Shown: positions 1 to 11,952 of the stretch, in pieces
How positions within the stretch are numbered: the stretch's first letter is position 1
Layout of the letters: every line of letters starts with the position of its first letter
Assembly (NCBI GenBank): GCA_946811695.1
Contig: OX328125.1
Span: 48,999,998-49,063,997 of the forward strand
DNA: 64,000 nt
From: Gonocerus acuteangulatus
Lineage: Eukaryota; Arthropoda; Insecta; Hemiptera; Coreidae
Direction: 5' to 3'
Notes under the pieces: generated by a model
Databases searched by the model: none
The model's input: only the letters and a program-made list of their open reading frames with translations
What the model was told of the DNA's origin: nothing
Program-made: the position numbers and the translations under genes

Positions 1-200
1 TGTAAGGCAAGCACTAGAGCTGTTTGCTCGTCCATCGCACAAGTAGAACTGGCTCTATCTCCCGCCTTCTCTCCCCTCCACTACCTCTTTCTCCCTCAGG
101 TTCTTCCCGCGAGAATACAGAGATGAGCAACAAACAACATCTTAAGCCTCCCAAGCACTCCTATGAGAATCCCCTTAGCGTCAGTAAACAATCTACACAT

Positions 201-282
201 TTTTTTTTTTTTTTTTTTTTTTGGTGCGATGGCCGGGAAACGAACCCGGATCAACTGCTTGGAAGGCAACTATGCTCAACAT
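201..282 (-). pseudogene. 5'-truncated, poly(A)-tailed retrocopy of tRNA-Gly(UCC)
   Basis: Read on the minus strand, the segment carries the anticodon arm (TTGCCTTCCAAGCAG), the T arm (GGGTTCGTTTCCCGG) and the acceptor strand of a glycine tRNA with a UCC anticodon. It then has CCA and about 20 A. A genomic tRNA gene does not encode CCA, so the template was a matured tRNA. The 5' half is missing. TACACATTTT flanks the insert at 194-203 and 283-292, a target-site duplication. This is a LINE-mobilised pseudogene, not a working tRNA gene. Confidence 0.75.
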
Positions 283-292
283 TACACATTTT

Positions 293-1759
293 GGATCTAT
301 GTTCCTAAACATAATATTCCTTGAAGAATCAAGTAAACATTTCATTGCAGAGCTGACGTAGCGTGTAATCTCACTAACTCCATACTAACAAATATTAAGT
401 TAAATCTAATGCAACGCAAAAAATTTACCGAATAAAGATAAAGCAACAATCCATATTCTTGTTAATCTCAAATGTTGGTGTCTTCTGTAAAAATATATTA
501 ATTTCTCCCATTATTATTATTTTTTCAAAAAAATGAAATATAAGACGGAGACAGAATGACTTATATCTCATGAAGATGTTCTTAAATGATGAGAAGTACT
601 AATAAAGAAATATATTTAATAGATTATTTCATAATCCTAATAAATTTAATAGAAAAATATGTTATAATAATGATGCCGCTATATAAAGTATACATTTAAT
701 AAAAATTGAATAATGTAAAATAAATTAACTAGAATTTAAATTTAATTGAAAAAAATAGGTTATTAAAATAAATTTTCCTTAAAGATATGTGCATTAGAAT
801 ACACATATCTTATTTTTTATTTGATTGATTTATTTATGGAAGTGCCATTAATTTAGTAAAATAATTCAAAACAGATGTTTCAAATAAATGAGCTTGAACT
901 TGCATAACGACAACATTTATTTTACAAAGAATTTATAGGCAATAATCTTTTTGTAACAAGTTTTGTAGGTCATTAGAAATATTTCTCAAGATATATTCTT
1001 GTTTTAGTTCAATTCAAAATTAAAAGTATTTTATTAAGTTATTAAGTAGTACAATGTTTCTTATTATTGGCCCAGTAGTGTGGTTAACTAGCATTAGTTT
1101 GGCATTATTGTGTTTATTTATTAATAAAGACTTTATTGTCATTCAAGATTTGTAAACATTAGGTTTATTGGTATTATTGTAACTAGATTAAAGCAACTAA
1201 CCATAGGAACTAACAAAATTATATGGTAACCCTCCCATGCTAAAAGATTCAAATCTTGTAAGCATTAAATAAAATAAAATAAATAAACAATCTACACATT
1301 TATTAATTTCTTATTTCAATTATTTTATTTTTACCATGTTTTATTTAGTTAAATAATACTCTTTAGTAGTTCCATAGTTATTCTTTCTTTTTTCTGTCAT
1401 CAATAGATTCATTTCATTGTTCATATTTATTATTATCATTATTGATTTTTTAATTTTTATTTATTTTTTTTTCTAATTATTTCGTTTTAATATTAAGATA
1501 TCATACAAATAGTCACAACTTCAGTGTACAAATATAATAAAATAGAAAGCATGAAGATTAGATAGTTAGCCGTCGAGGTGATCAGTAAAGATGGAATGGT
1601 TGGGATTCGGCTAAAGAAACCTCAATACGATTTTTGTTAAAAAATCTATATTTAGGACGTTTCAGCTACGCATTGGTAGCCTTCGTCAGCATTGAAAGTG
1701 CCGGGAGGCAGAGGAGGACCAAAGTTGACAGTTCCATCTTTACTTTCAAGAAAGGTCTT
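293..1759. other. AT-rich non-coding stretch
   Basis: I see no gene, tRNA or recognisable mobile element here. The sequence is very AT-rich, with T and A runs and only short open frames. A remnant of the neighbouring repeat array may begin near 1625. Confidence 0.5.
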
Positions 1760-2208
1760 ATTTACGATCTTACCTGGATAGGCCAACCCTCCCTAGGAAG
1801 GACCCCGCTAGGCAGTTGAAAAGCTATATCTTGGAAATCCATATCTCTAAGATTAAATTGTTTTTCTTATTTTTCTTAACCTGATTTATTAGCAAATACA
1901 TTATCCAACTATTAGCAGTTAAAAAATAACAAGGAATAAAAACAGACAGAAAGAACAGTTCGAATAAGCGAAATCAATTACTTTAAAGTTTTAAGCACTT
2001 ATTTCTCCGATTGACATCGTCTAATCAAAACTTTCATCAGAACCTTTTAGCGCGGTTCCTCCCTCCCCCATAGGGAGGAACCCCGCTTATAGGGTTGATA
2101 CAATGAAACAATCCGGAAGTGCCGACTAGAAAATTTCGCGTTTCAGAACCCCTAGAGACCGAAAATAACGGTGGTTCAAATTTGTATATATATATATATA
2201 TATGTATA

Positions 2209-2261
<53 letters not shown>

Positions 2262-3463
2262 CTGTTCGCTCTCTAGCTAGAAGACGAATGGTCCGATTTT
2301 GATGAAATTTGGTACAAAAATCCTTCGTCCAATTTGAAAGGTCAAGTTCGTTAACCAGCAAAATCCGCCTACTGGATGATGGCGTTTGGGGCGAAATTCG
2401 CGCAAAAAAAATCGTAACGCTTACGTTTTTGAGTTCATAAGAAGCTTGTAAGTACTCTTTTTATAGGCTTCTTGGGCTAGGAAAACGAATGAAACCATTT
2501 TCAAGGCGATAGCTTTAACCGTTTTCGAGAAAATTGGAAAAATAGTTTTTGAATACCGTTTTTGGTTTGGGTACTTAGAATCACGGGATTCAGTTGAAAC
2601 ATTATCTGCATGTTCTACTTTCATTAAAGCTAATATGTTGAAAGTTATGTTACGTTTGGAGTTAAGGAAGGGTTAGAATAAAATATTTTATGAACAGACA
2701 TGAAAAGTTTTGGGAACTTCGTATACTTTCATTAATATCTCGAACACGGTTGGGAAATCGTGGTAAGTGGATAGAAACTATTTGAAAGCTTACTAAATTC
2801 TCTACAAAAATGATTCTAAAACTATTTTTGATTAGGTTATGTCAATCGGAGAAATAAGTGCTTAAAACTTCAAATACGTCTGTTTTGTTCTTATGAACGG
2901 GTTTTTGTCGTTCTTTTTGTAATTTTTGTCTCTTTCCCTTTGTTTTTTATTGCTTTTTATTTTTGTAATTTCTTATGTTGCGAAAATTTTGTGTGTAAAA
3001 CAGGATATGAAAAATGAGGCCAATTTTCTGTTGCTAGAAATAATATAAATTTTGGGAACTTTCATTAATATCTCGAAAACTGTTGAGAATTTTGGTAAAC
3101 GGAAGAATACCATTAGAAACCTTATTAAATGCTCTACATAAAAGTTTCTAATGAAAGTTTTGATTAGGCGATGTCAATCGGAGAAATAAGAGCTTAAAGC
3201 TTTAAAGTAATTGATTTCGCTTATTCGAAGTGTTATTTTTGTCTGTGTTTTATTCCTTGTTATTTTTTAATTGCTTATAGTTGGATAATGTATTCGAAAA
3301 TAAAACAGGTTAAGTAAAATAAGAAAAACAATTTATTGTTAGAAATATAGAGTTCCAAGATTCCAAGACCTGTAACTAGCGGGACGGTTTCTATTGTTGC
3401 CGACCCATCCAGGTAAGATTGTAAATCCTACCTTTCAAGACTGGGGGAACCAAAATATAACTG

Positions 3464-3624
3464 TCAGGGTTCGGTCACTGCTACTTAATAAAACTACATT
3501 TTATCGTAAAAATGGTTTTATTGTGCCGACGTTTCGGCTTGAACTTCAAGCCTTCATCAGGGCTGTAAATACAAGTAGGACATATTTAACACTAATATAT
3601 GCACATATCTATGTAAATATACCT

Positions 3625-3684
<60 letters not shown>

Positions 3685-3883
3685 CATATATATATATATA
3701 TATACATATATAATATATATATATTTATATATATGCATATACACATACACATATACACGCACACATATGTACATATATATGCCCACATACATACACATAT
3801 GGGGTATGTATTATTAAGTAGCAGTGACCTAACCCGGACAATCCCTACCTTGCATCATCAACGGTCAACGATCTCCTCTCAAC
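3464..3883 (-). mobile_element. Penelope-like terminal-repeat fragment inserted in the foldback array
   Basis: The insert interrupts sequence that is continuous in the sister copy near 6170. It is flanked by near-identical target duplications, AAAATATAACTG (3452-3463) and AAAATAATAACTG (3884-3896). It has an internal inverted repeat, 3467-3491 against 3811-3835, with one mismatch in 25. It also holds a long (TA)n tract and a hammerhead-like motif typical of Penelope-like element termini. No reverse transcriptase is present. Confidence 0.55.
3531..3560 (-). ncRNA. Hammerhead ribozyme-like core (Penelope-associated)
   Basis: On the minus strand the order is CTGATGA, one extra A, stem GGCTT/AAGCC with a 7-nt loop, then GAAAC. 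This matches the catalytic-core order of hammerhead ribozymes, which are known in Penelope-like elements. The unpaired base after CTGATGA and the unclear stem III make self-cleavage uncertain. Confidence 0.45.
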
Positions 3884-4672
3884 AAAATAATAACTGCTTC
3901 TATTTTAATCTTTCGAAATTAGACTAGGGATAAGAACGGAACCGCGCTAAGATGAGGCAGTTCCTGCGAGTCGGACTTTTTTTGTAGTGCATTTCGTAAG
4001 CTTTCTAATGGTATTCTTCCGTTTACCAAGATTCTCAACCTTTTTCGAGATATTAAGGAAGGTATACAAAGTTACCAAAACTTTTTATGTATGTTAATAA
4101 AATATTTTATTCTAACCCTTCCTGAACTCCAAACGTAACACAAATTTCAACATATTACTTTTAATGAAAGTAGAACATGCAGAAAATGTTTCAACTGAAT
4201 CCCATGATTCTAAGTACCCAAACCAAAAACGGTATTCAAAAACTATTATTCCAATTTTCTCGAAAACGGTTAAAGCTATCGCCTTCAAAATGGTTTCATT
4301 CGTTTTCCTAGCCCAAGAAGCATATAGAGCGAGTACTTAAAAGCTTATGAACTCAAAAACGTAAGCGTAACGATTTTTTTTGCGCGAATTTCGCCCCAAA
4401 CGCCATCTTCCAGTAGGCGGATTTTGATGGTTAACGAACTTGACCTTTCAAATTAGAAGAAAGATTTTTGTACCAAATTTCATCAAAATCAGACCTTTCG
4501 TCTGGGAGCTACAGAGCGAACAGACAAATATATATATTAGCGCGGTTCCTCCCTCCCCCATAGGGAGGAACCCCGCTTATAGGGTTGATACAATGAAACA
4601 ATCCGGAAGTGCCGACTAGAAAATTTCGCGTTTCAGAACCCCTAGAGACCGAAAATAACGGTGGTTCAAATT

Positions 4673-4731
<59 letters not shown>

Positions 4732-6262
4732 CTGTTCGCTCTCTAGATAGAAGACGAATGGTCCGATTTTGATTAAATTTGGTACAAAAATCCTACGTCC
4801 AATTTGAAAGGTCAAGTTCGTTAACCAGCAAAATCCGCCAACTGGAAGATGGCGTTTGGGGCGAAATTCGCGCAAAAAAAATCGTAACGCTTACGTTTTT
4901 GAGTTCATAAGCTTCTAAGTACTCGTTTTATATGATTCCTGGGTTAGGAAAACGAATGATACCATTTTCAAGGCGATAGCTTTAACCGTTTTCGAGAAAA
5001 TTGGAAAAATATTTTTTGAATACCGTTTTTGGTTTGGGTACTTAGAATAATTTAATTTAATTTTGATTCAGTTGAAACATTTTCTGTATGTTCTACTTTC
5101 ATCAAAACTAATATGTTGAAATTTTGGTTACGTTTGGAGTTAAGGAAGGGTTAGAATAAAATATTTTATTAACAGACATAAAAAGTTTTAGTAACTTTGT
5201 TTACTTTCATTAATATCTTGGTAAACGGAAGAATACCATTAGAAAGCTTATTAAATGCTCTAAAAAAAAGGTTCTAATGAAAGTTTTGATTAGGCGATGT
5301 CAATCGGAGAAATAAGAGCTTAAAACTTTAAAGTAATTGATTTCGCTTATTCGAACTGTTCTTTTTGTCTGTTTTTTATTCCTTGTTATTTTTTAATTGC
5401 TTATTGTTGGATAATGTATTTGAAAATAAAACAGGTTAAGAAAAATAAGAAAAACAATTTAATGTTAGAGATATGGATTTCCAAGATATATAGCTTTTCA
5501 ACTGCCTAGCGTCCTTCCTAGGGAGGGTTCTTTGTCTTTGATTTTGGTACTTAGAATTATGGGATACAGTTGAAACATTTTCTGCATGTTGGAGTTTCAT
5601 CAACACTAAATGTTGAAATTTTTGTTACGTTTAGAGTAAAGGAAGGGTTAGAATAAAATATTTTATTAACAGACAAAAAAAGTTTTGGTAACTTTGTATA
5701 ATTTCGTTAGTATCTCGAAAACCGTTGACAATCTTGTGAAGCGGAAGATTACCATTCGGAAGCTTACTAAATGCTCTACAAAAAAGGTTCTGAAGAAAGT
5801 TTTAATTAGGCGATGTCAATCGGAGAAAAAAGTGCTTAAAGCTTTAAATTAATTGATTTCGTTTATTCCAATGGTTCTTTTTGTCTGTTTTATTTCTTGT
5901 TATTTTTTAATTGCTTATAGTTGGATAATGTATTTGACAATAAAACTGGTTAAGTAAAATAACAAAAACAATTTATTGTTAGAAATATAGATTTCCAAGA
6001 TTCCAAGACCTTGTCACTAGCGGGTCTGTTTCTAGTGTAGCGGACCCTTCCAGGTAAGATTGTAAATCATAACCTTTCAAGACTTTACTACTCACAGGAA
6101 TGGCGTTAGTGACCTTAAGGGTTGACACGCCATCATAATAATTAATTTTTAAAAAAAAGACTGGTGGAACCAAAATAATAACTGCTTCTATTTTAATCTT
6201 TCCAAATTAGACTAGGGATATGAACAGAACCGCGCTAAGATGATGCAGTCCTGCGAGACGGA

Positions 6263-6320
<58 letters not shown>

Positions 6321-7449
6321 AATTTGAACCACCGTTATTTTCGGTCTCTAGGGGTTCTGAAACGCGAAATTTTCTAGTCGGCACTTCCGGATTGTTTCAT
6401 TGTATCAACCTTATAAGGGGGTTCCGCCCTATGGGGGAGGAAGGAACCGCGCTAAAAAATAATACTCTTTAAGGTGTTTTGAAACAATAAAAGAGGCAAA
6501 GGAATTTTCATTCTGAATAGACCTTAACGAACTAATAGACCAGGAGGTAGCCTCGCATTTTACTTTACCAATTCCACAGGCTAGACTTGTAATAAAACTT
6601 ATTACCTCAGGATTGCTAGTCAACAAATTTTAAGTTTTTGGAAGTAACACGGACGTGAACCATCATTTTGGGGGTTTTCGAGTGTGCTGAATCCGAATCT
6701 GATATTAGTTTTTTCCCTATACATCAAGTTTTTAAAAATATAGGGCTTTTAAGTTGTTTTTGATAATACTGTATCTGAAAATATGCTCTGTTTACAGCAA
6801 TGTTTTTGGCGTTCTGGTTTCTAAAATTTTTAATACTTTTGGGGGTGGAGAATACTAATATAAAGTTGGATGTTAGATAAGTTGGTTCGCTTTTGTAAAA
6901 AATATACTTTTAGCCTAAAAAATGAAAATAATTTTTTTTACAAAATATAAAATTGGTAGGAAAAATCTAATTGCGAATTTGGATTCTCCATTAACTTTCC
7001 TTTACGAAACAGCTATTAGATTTTCCAAAATTAGAAAAATGAGTTAGTAAAAAAATAGTATCCTTTATGGGAGAAACAGGCTGATTCTCCGCGTACAGTA
7101 GGGCCCAGCTTCATCTTTCTTAAACCTCAACTAGGTATACTCCACATTCCATGCAGAATAAGCCAATATTATTTTGTTGTCCTAATTCTGATAATGTTAA
7201 ATTGTTAGCTCTGCAAATTATTGTAACACATAAAAAATTATTTTGCAGAAGTTACGAAGTTGGGGGTGAATAAAAAGGGGCTATGCTTTTAAAATGTAAT
7301 ATTTGCTTAATATACATATCTGTATGAGCGAAGTACGTATAACTTTACAAAATTTTCTATTTATTATTATTATATGATAATATAATACTAAATTATTCAA
7401 TAATCTCTCATTATGAGAGAATATAAAATATTTACTTCTGTCAAAACAT

Positions 7450-7797
7450 TCACTTTTTCCTTTTATTTTCCGTCGCTACATCCCTTTTCAAAAACCAGCA
7501 GTAGTCGCCATTGTCCTTATGTCCTGAAGAAACCTTTCTCCCTCTTCGTCGCTCACCCAGGTTTTCGGGAAAAAAGTTCAAATGCGAGTGTAAGAAATAA
7601 ATTTTTGATGACATTCGACAACCGAGTGTTTCATAGACTTTCATAAGATCGTTAATGAGATCTTTATAATAATCTTCTTTTTTTTTCTTTTTTTTTTTGT
7701 TACCTACAAATCCTTTGACCACGTTCACAAAACTCGTCCAAGCTGCCAATTCCTGTTCATGTAATTTACTTTGAAATATTTGGTCATCTATGAGCAT
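7450..7797 (-). pseudogene. Remnant of a transposon-associated protein (HSHL...FFPENLG family)
   Basis: The 115-codon open frame contains the ordered blocks AAWTSFVNVVKGFVGN, LGCRMSSKIYFLHSHL, FFPENLG and DYCWFLKRD. I recall this combination from a repeated, mobile-element-associated protein in arthropod and hydrozoan genomes, but I cannot name its superfamily. The segment that normally separates FFPENLG from DYCW looks shortened, and a lysine run replaces part of the N-terminal region. It sits in the loop between the two palindromic arms, where a transposase would be expected. It is short and probably non-functional. Confidence 0.5.
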
Positions 7798-7938
7798 CCT
7801 TATTTCGCATTTGGAAATTTAATGGAGAATCCAAATTCGCAATTAGATGTTTCCTAACAAATTTTTATTTTGTAAAAAAAATCATTTAAAGTTGTGAAAA
7901 ATGGGTATTTTACAGTATTTTTGCATGTTTCTTTGGTT

Positions 7939-7940
<2 letters not shown>

Positions 7941-8019
<79 letters not shown>

Positions 8020-8184
8020 GGCGCATCTACATCAAGGTCATTAGCGCCGACATCCAGGGTGCAGCGAGGAATTTTACCAGCGAGCCGTGGGATGATAAAA
8101 TTCCTGCCGGAGGTTGGGAATCGAACCCACCATCTCCCGCTTATGAATCCAAGGCGCTAGCCATTAGACCACGGGAGACCCCTG
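7941..8184 (-). mobile_element. SINE family B, full copy
   Basis: On the minus strand it starts with a tRNA-like head: box A near TGGTCTAATGGCTAGCG, box B GGTTCGATTCC. It continues through a shared body and ends in poly(A), seen here as about 75 T. An 11-bp target duplication, TCTTTGGTTAG, flanks it at 7930-7940 and 8185-8195. It lies inside the right arm of the palindromic element and so is younger than that element. Confidence 0.85.
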
Positions 8185-8486
8185 TCTTTGGTTAGTGTAT
8201 TTTTTTACAAAACAAACCAACTTGTCAGAAATCCAACTTCATATTTGTATTCTCCACCCCAAAAAGAATTAAAAATTGCAGAAACCAGAACACCCAAAAA
8301 AAATTTGTGTAGAAAGAATTTTAAGATTCATTATTATAAAAAAAAACTTATAGGCCCAATATTTTAAAAATTTGACGTAAGCTTTTGGAAAAAAGCTATT
8401 GTGAGATTCTGATACAGCACACCCGAAACCCCCCAAAATGATGGTTCACATCCATATTACTTCGAATAAGTTAAAATTTGTTGACT

Positions 8487-9437
8487 TGTGTAAGCGATAG
8501 AGTCAGTTGAAACTTTTTCTAGATGTTTGTTATTCGTCCACACTAAGATATTTGAATGTTGGATACATTTTGAGTTAAGGAGTATTAGAAAACAAGTATT
8601 TTATTAACATAAGATAAAACAAATACTTTTAATAATTTTTATATAGGCATTATGTAAGAATGTCTTTTCACAATAATTGTGAAGACATTCACAATTATTG
8701 TGTTTTAGTTTTTTGCATTTTTCTCGGAAACGAAGCAAAAACGAGATATATGCCAAAGGACTCTTCTTTTTTTTTTCTTTTTTTTTTTCTTTTTTTTTTC
8801 TTTTTTTTTTTATATCCTGCATCGATGCCCGAAGTTTTGCCGTTTTTTTTAAACACCCTTGTATATTTTTTGATCAATATATATCCAAATTTTTTGAGAT
8901 TTGAAGACATATTTCAAAAAATCTTTCATGGTTTCATGCTTCCAACGGTCGAAATATGCTGTTAAGGCAAAGGTTTTACTCGCATTCATCAAGATTCGCA
9001 GTTCCTCTATAATATAAGCCTCAAAAATCCCTACCCTGATTTGGCTAGGCTCTCCACTAAGGAAGCCCCTATTGCAGCATGTAAGGTCATTAACTTACAA
9101 ATGCCAACTGAAATTGATAAAGGCCTTGTTAAGCTCTGGCATAATAAGGTAACAAGAATCATGGCCAAGGTTTATAATTGAGAGTTTCACGCCTCAATAA
9201 GGCTGTATTCGATTACAGAACAGATTTCGATCAATAAAGGATTCATAATGAGATAACTCATTACAGTATTCGAGTATTTTTTCTATATTGAGCTAGATAA
9301 GACTGGCCTTATGATGTGGCTGCTATTTATGTATTTTGACGAACTCACCTCCGACGACGCAATCCAAAAATTCTGTGGAGAATATGTCGCCGTTTGACAA
9401 CCGTTCATTGAAATTTGAATATACATATTTTAAATCA
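8487..9437. other. Non-coding stretch with T-rich tract and one unidentified open frame
   Basis: A (T)nC tract occupies about 8763-8813, and an AATTGTGAA-type inverted repeat lies at about 8667-8703. From about 8966 to 9181 the plus strand is open for about 70 codons without an ATG at the start (…DLARLSTKEAPIAACKVIN…). I do not recognise the product. It may be a mobile-element remnant. Confidence 0.3.
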
Positions 9438-9552
9438 GTCCCATAACAGACCACGAGGGCCCAGAGGAGCAGATACTATAGAGGCATCCGATTCCTGACC
9501 ATACGGCACACCTAGGGGATAGTGTGGTCAGTAATATACTCCTGAAATTCTG
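9438..9552 (-). mobile_element. SINE family C, body fragment
   Basis: The block around AGGGCCCAGAGG and GATAGTGTGGTCAG is shared with fuller copies near 49.54 and 54.33 kb. The tRNA-like head is missing here. Confidence 0.6.
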
Positions 9553-10541
9553 CACTTTTTAAGTGATTTTAAAGCATTCAAACAGATTTTTATTTTACAT
9601 ATATTTACATATTTTGTCAAAAATCCATATTTTTACATATTTTGCTATAAATACATATTTTGATATTCTTTTAATTTTTGCTACATATTTTGTTATTATT
9701 TTATTTTGATATTATTTTTTTTACAATATCATATTTGATATTATTTATTATTCAATTGAAAATATAAAGGAGAAACCGAGAAAGAATGCTTTACCCATTG
9801 AATCTAGATCACTTTTCTAATTGCAAGAAGCAAATGTGGCTGGCAGCCATGCTTCCCCGGCGCTAATGGTCTAGAAGTAGATGCGTTTTAAAAAATATAT
9901 AACAAATTATTGTTTAACAATTGTACTATTCCTTGAATCTACTCCCCTAAAACAAGTGAATAAGCGAAAGAATCATGCCACCTATTATATTGTATTTCTT
10001 AACTCATAAGATGCATTGGACGAAACGCTCAGACAAGTGTCGACTTTTTTCGATGCAAAAAAATCACCAGACAAAAATGGGTATGATTGGTGACCCCACC
10101 ACTGAATACTCCCCTTATGAGATCAGACAGGCGTCATTTCACGTTGGACAATTTAAAAATGCATTTTGTTGCATACTATTTTCCAAAATAATGTTCATCC
10201 TTAGAAATTTTCAACTTCTTTTTCCCCCCTTTTAAAATGAGCTCTTAATTTTTAATTATGCTTTTTTTCAATATGCTATAGAGTTTTAGTCATTTTGTTC
10301 GGTATATTTTCAACTTTTATTCTTTCCATTTATAATAACAGAGTTCGTACTAGTTATCTATGGTTTTCTTTTCAATATTTTATAGCATTTTTTACTACAT
10401 ATTTTCAATTTTTTATTACATATTTCATTATAAATAGTTAAATATATATGTACATATTTTGAATTTTATTTTACATGAACATCCGTTCCCATGTTATGTG
10501 GTTGCCTCGGACCACCGCAGGCGACGTTGACACAGACATAT
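9553..10541. other. AT-rich non-coding stretch
   Basis: Repeated ACATATTTT-type short motifs occur at about 9590-9740 and 10390-10480. I find no convincing gene. The frame at 9975-10235 has no recognisable domain. Confidence 0.4.
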
Positions 10542-10820
10542 CATTCTTTCTTCTGGTCTCTCGGCTTTTTTCTCCAGCGGTGTCGGTTTCATAGCCGTAA
10601 TATTTCGCCCATCTCCTAATGGGCTTCATCAGACGTTGGTCGTATTCTCTTGAAGTAGGCAGGAGCTATGACCATAGCTCCACATCCAAAATGAGTTAAA
10701 TCCTCGCAAAACGTTTTTGGTGCGAAAGAGCCAGGCTCGATGATAGGTAAAGATTTAAGAAATATTACGGCCATGAAACTGGCACCGCCGGAGAAAGAAG
10801 CCGAGAGACCAGAAGAATGA
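10542..10820 (-). mobile_element. Penelope-like inverted terminal repeats without coding region
   Basis: 10542-10609 and about 10758-10820 are inverted copies sharing GCCGAGAGACCAGAAGAA and GAAATATTACGGC. The left arm carries a hammerhead-like motif. The layout matches the inverted Penelope termini at 42.1/43.0 kb, but no reverse transcriptase or GIY-YIG frame lies between the arms. Confidence 0.5.
10602..10632 (-). ncRNA. Hammerhead ribozyme-like core (Penelope-associated)
   Basis: Minus-strand order: CTGATGA, one extra A, perfect 6-bp stem GCCCAT/ATGGGC with a 6-nt loop, then GAAAT. It has the strongest stem II of the six such motifs in the window. Confidence 0.45.
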
Positions 10821-11510
10821 AGCCCCAGCGAGGAAGCCTAAAGGAAAACACATCATTCTACACGACTTTATCAGTAAAACACTAATTAACGGACTACAGA
10901 AACGAACTTGAACGTACCATCAATAGGAAATGATCCTAAAATTAAAGAGAATAAGACCTTCAGAACCCTCAAGCCAATCATACATGGTGAAAAGGCTTAG
11001 CCAGTAATGAACTTATTAAGCAAAACTACTTTCTAAAAAGGCGTGTTGCTCAAACAATTATTGAATTACTAATTTGATTATTGGAAAGGTTGGACATGAG
11101 CCGAGTCCTCTATGATTCTAGGACTAATATTACTTCCAGATAGATGATTCTTGGAAATTGTAAACTAATTTGGAAAGGTTAATTGTTTATTTCCTCTCGT
11201 GTGCTGAGAATACCCACAACTCTAGCTGTGAACCTTTAATTCAATTCGTCAGTATATTTATATTTATTTATTCCTTACAATATTATTATTCAAACTAGAT
11301 AAAACTGATTTAACATTTGTTGATGAGTACCACTTCTTGGATTATTGAGTTTATTTAATGTCGAAAAACGTAAACATCTTTAAGAACTTAAGGAGCTAAA
11401 TTTATGTTTTAAAAATTATAAACCACTCGAACCAAACTTTTAATATGTAAAAATATTATTAATAATTTATTATATTTCAAACTTTATACAACAAATTATT
11501 CGATTGTTTT
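10821..11510. other. Non-coding stretch
   Basis: AT-rich sequence without a recognisable gene or repeat boundary. Confidence 0.4.
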
Positions 11511-11608
11511 AGCGAGTTTCCTTCCATCTCCATAGGAAGGAAACCCGCTTATGAGGCTGACCTCATGACGCAATTCGGAGGTGCAGATAAGAAATGTCCA
11601 CGTTTCAG

Positions 11609-11678
<70 letters not shown>

Positions 11679-11810
11679 ATCTATTTAATTTAAATTTCAT
11701 TGTATATTTTTCACGAAAGATAAAAACGTATCAATAAATACTTCTATTCCTTTACTAATAGCACTAAGGATATGCGCTAAGATACGCTGTTCCTGTGAGT
11801 TGGACTTTAT
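11511..11810 (+). repeat. Diverged copy of the S foldback module
   Basis: It begins with a hairpin related to that at 2047 (CCTTCC/GGAAGG stem, then CCCGCTTATGAGG), followed by a (TA)n tract at about 11615-11673. It ends near GCGCTAAGATACGCTGTTCCTG, which resembles the end of module S at 3943 and 6226. Confidence 0.55.
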
Positions 11811-11952
11811 TTTACATATGTTTAAGTTTATCACGCAGAAGGTCAATGAAAAAAAAATCGTCAGTTTAAATATTTGAAAATCCAAACGGCATATATACAG
11901 CGATTTAATAGATTTAAATCCTAGGAAAGTATAATTTGCTGGCATTACATTA

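Larger units (their letters stand above)
1760..6456. repeat. Nested inverted-repeat (foldback) transposon array
   Basis: Two modules recur in both orientations. Module S begins with TTAGCGCGGTTCC and a short hairpin (a CCTCCCT/AGGGAGG stem), then carries a (TA)n tract, then a block starting TTTGTCTGTTCGCTCTCT. It runs plus at 2047 and 4537, and minus at about 3960-4530 and 6260-6454. Module R contains CGATGTCAATCGGAGAAA. It runs minus at about 1820-2045 and plus near 2840, 3170, 5290 and 5810. The S blocks at 3960-4530 and 4732-5250 form an inverted repeat with arms of over 500 bp around a 200 bp loop. GAACCGCGCTAA mirrors the start at 3940-3951, 6223-6234 and 6443-6454, suggesting terminal inverted repeats of about 12 bp. 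No transposase is visible, so this looks like a non-autonomous DNA element inserted into its own copies. Confidence 0.7.
6618..8486. mobile_element. Long palindromic DNA transposon with decayed coding core
   Basis: Two arms of about 385-415 bp are inverted copies: 6618-7000, and 7818-8486 after removing the SINE at 7941-8184. Outer ends read AGTCAACAAATTTTAA and its complement. Both arms carry the same block around GAACCATCATTTTGGGG. The loop (7001-7817) contains the remnant of a mobile-element protein on the minus strand. Class II is inferred from the long inverted termini. The superfamily is not identified. Confidence 0.65.

Noticed and set aside
3592..3798. Open frames of alternating Tyr and Ile over (TA)n tracts, also near 4666, 25600 and 41821
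   Set aside because: They are translations of microsatellite DNA with no codon structure or conserved sequence.
7894..8160. Phe-rich open frames over T runs, also at 34255 and 52788
   Set aside because: They are the reverse strand of SINE poly(A) tails.
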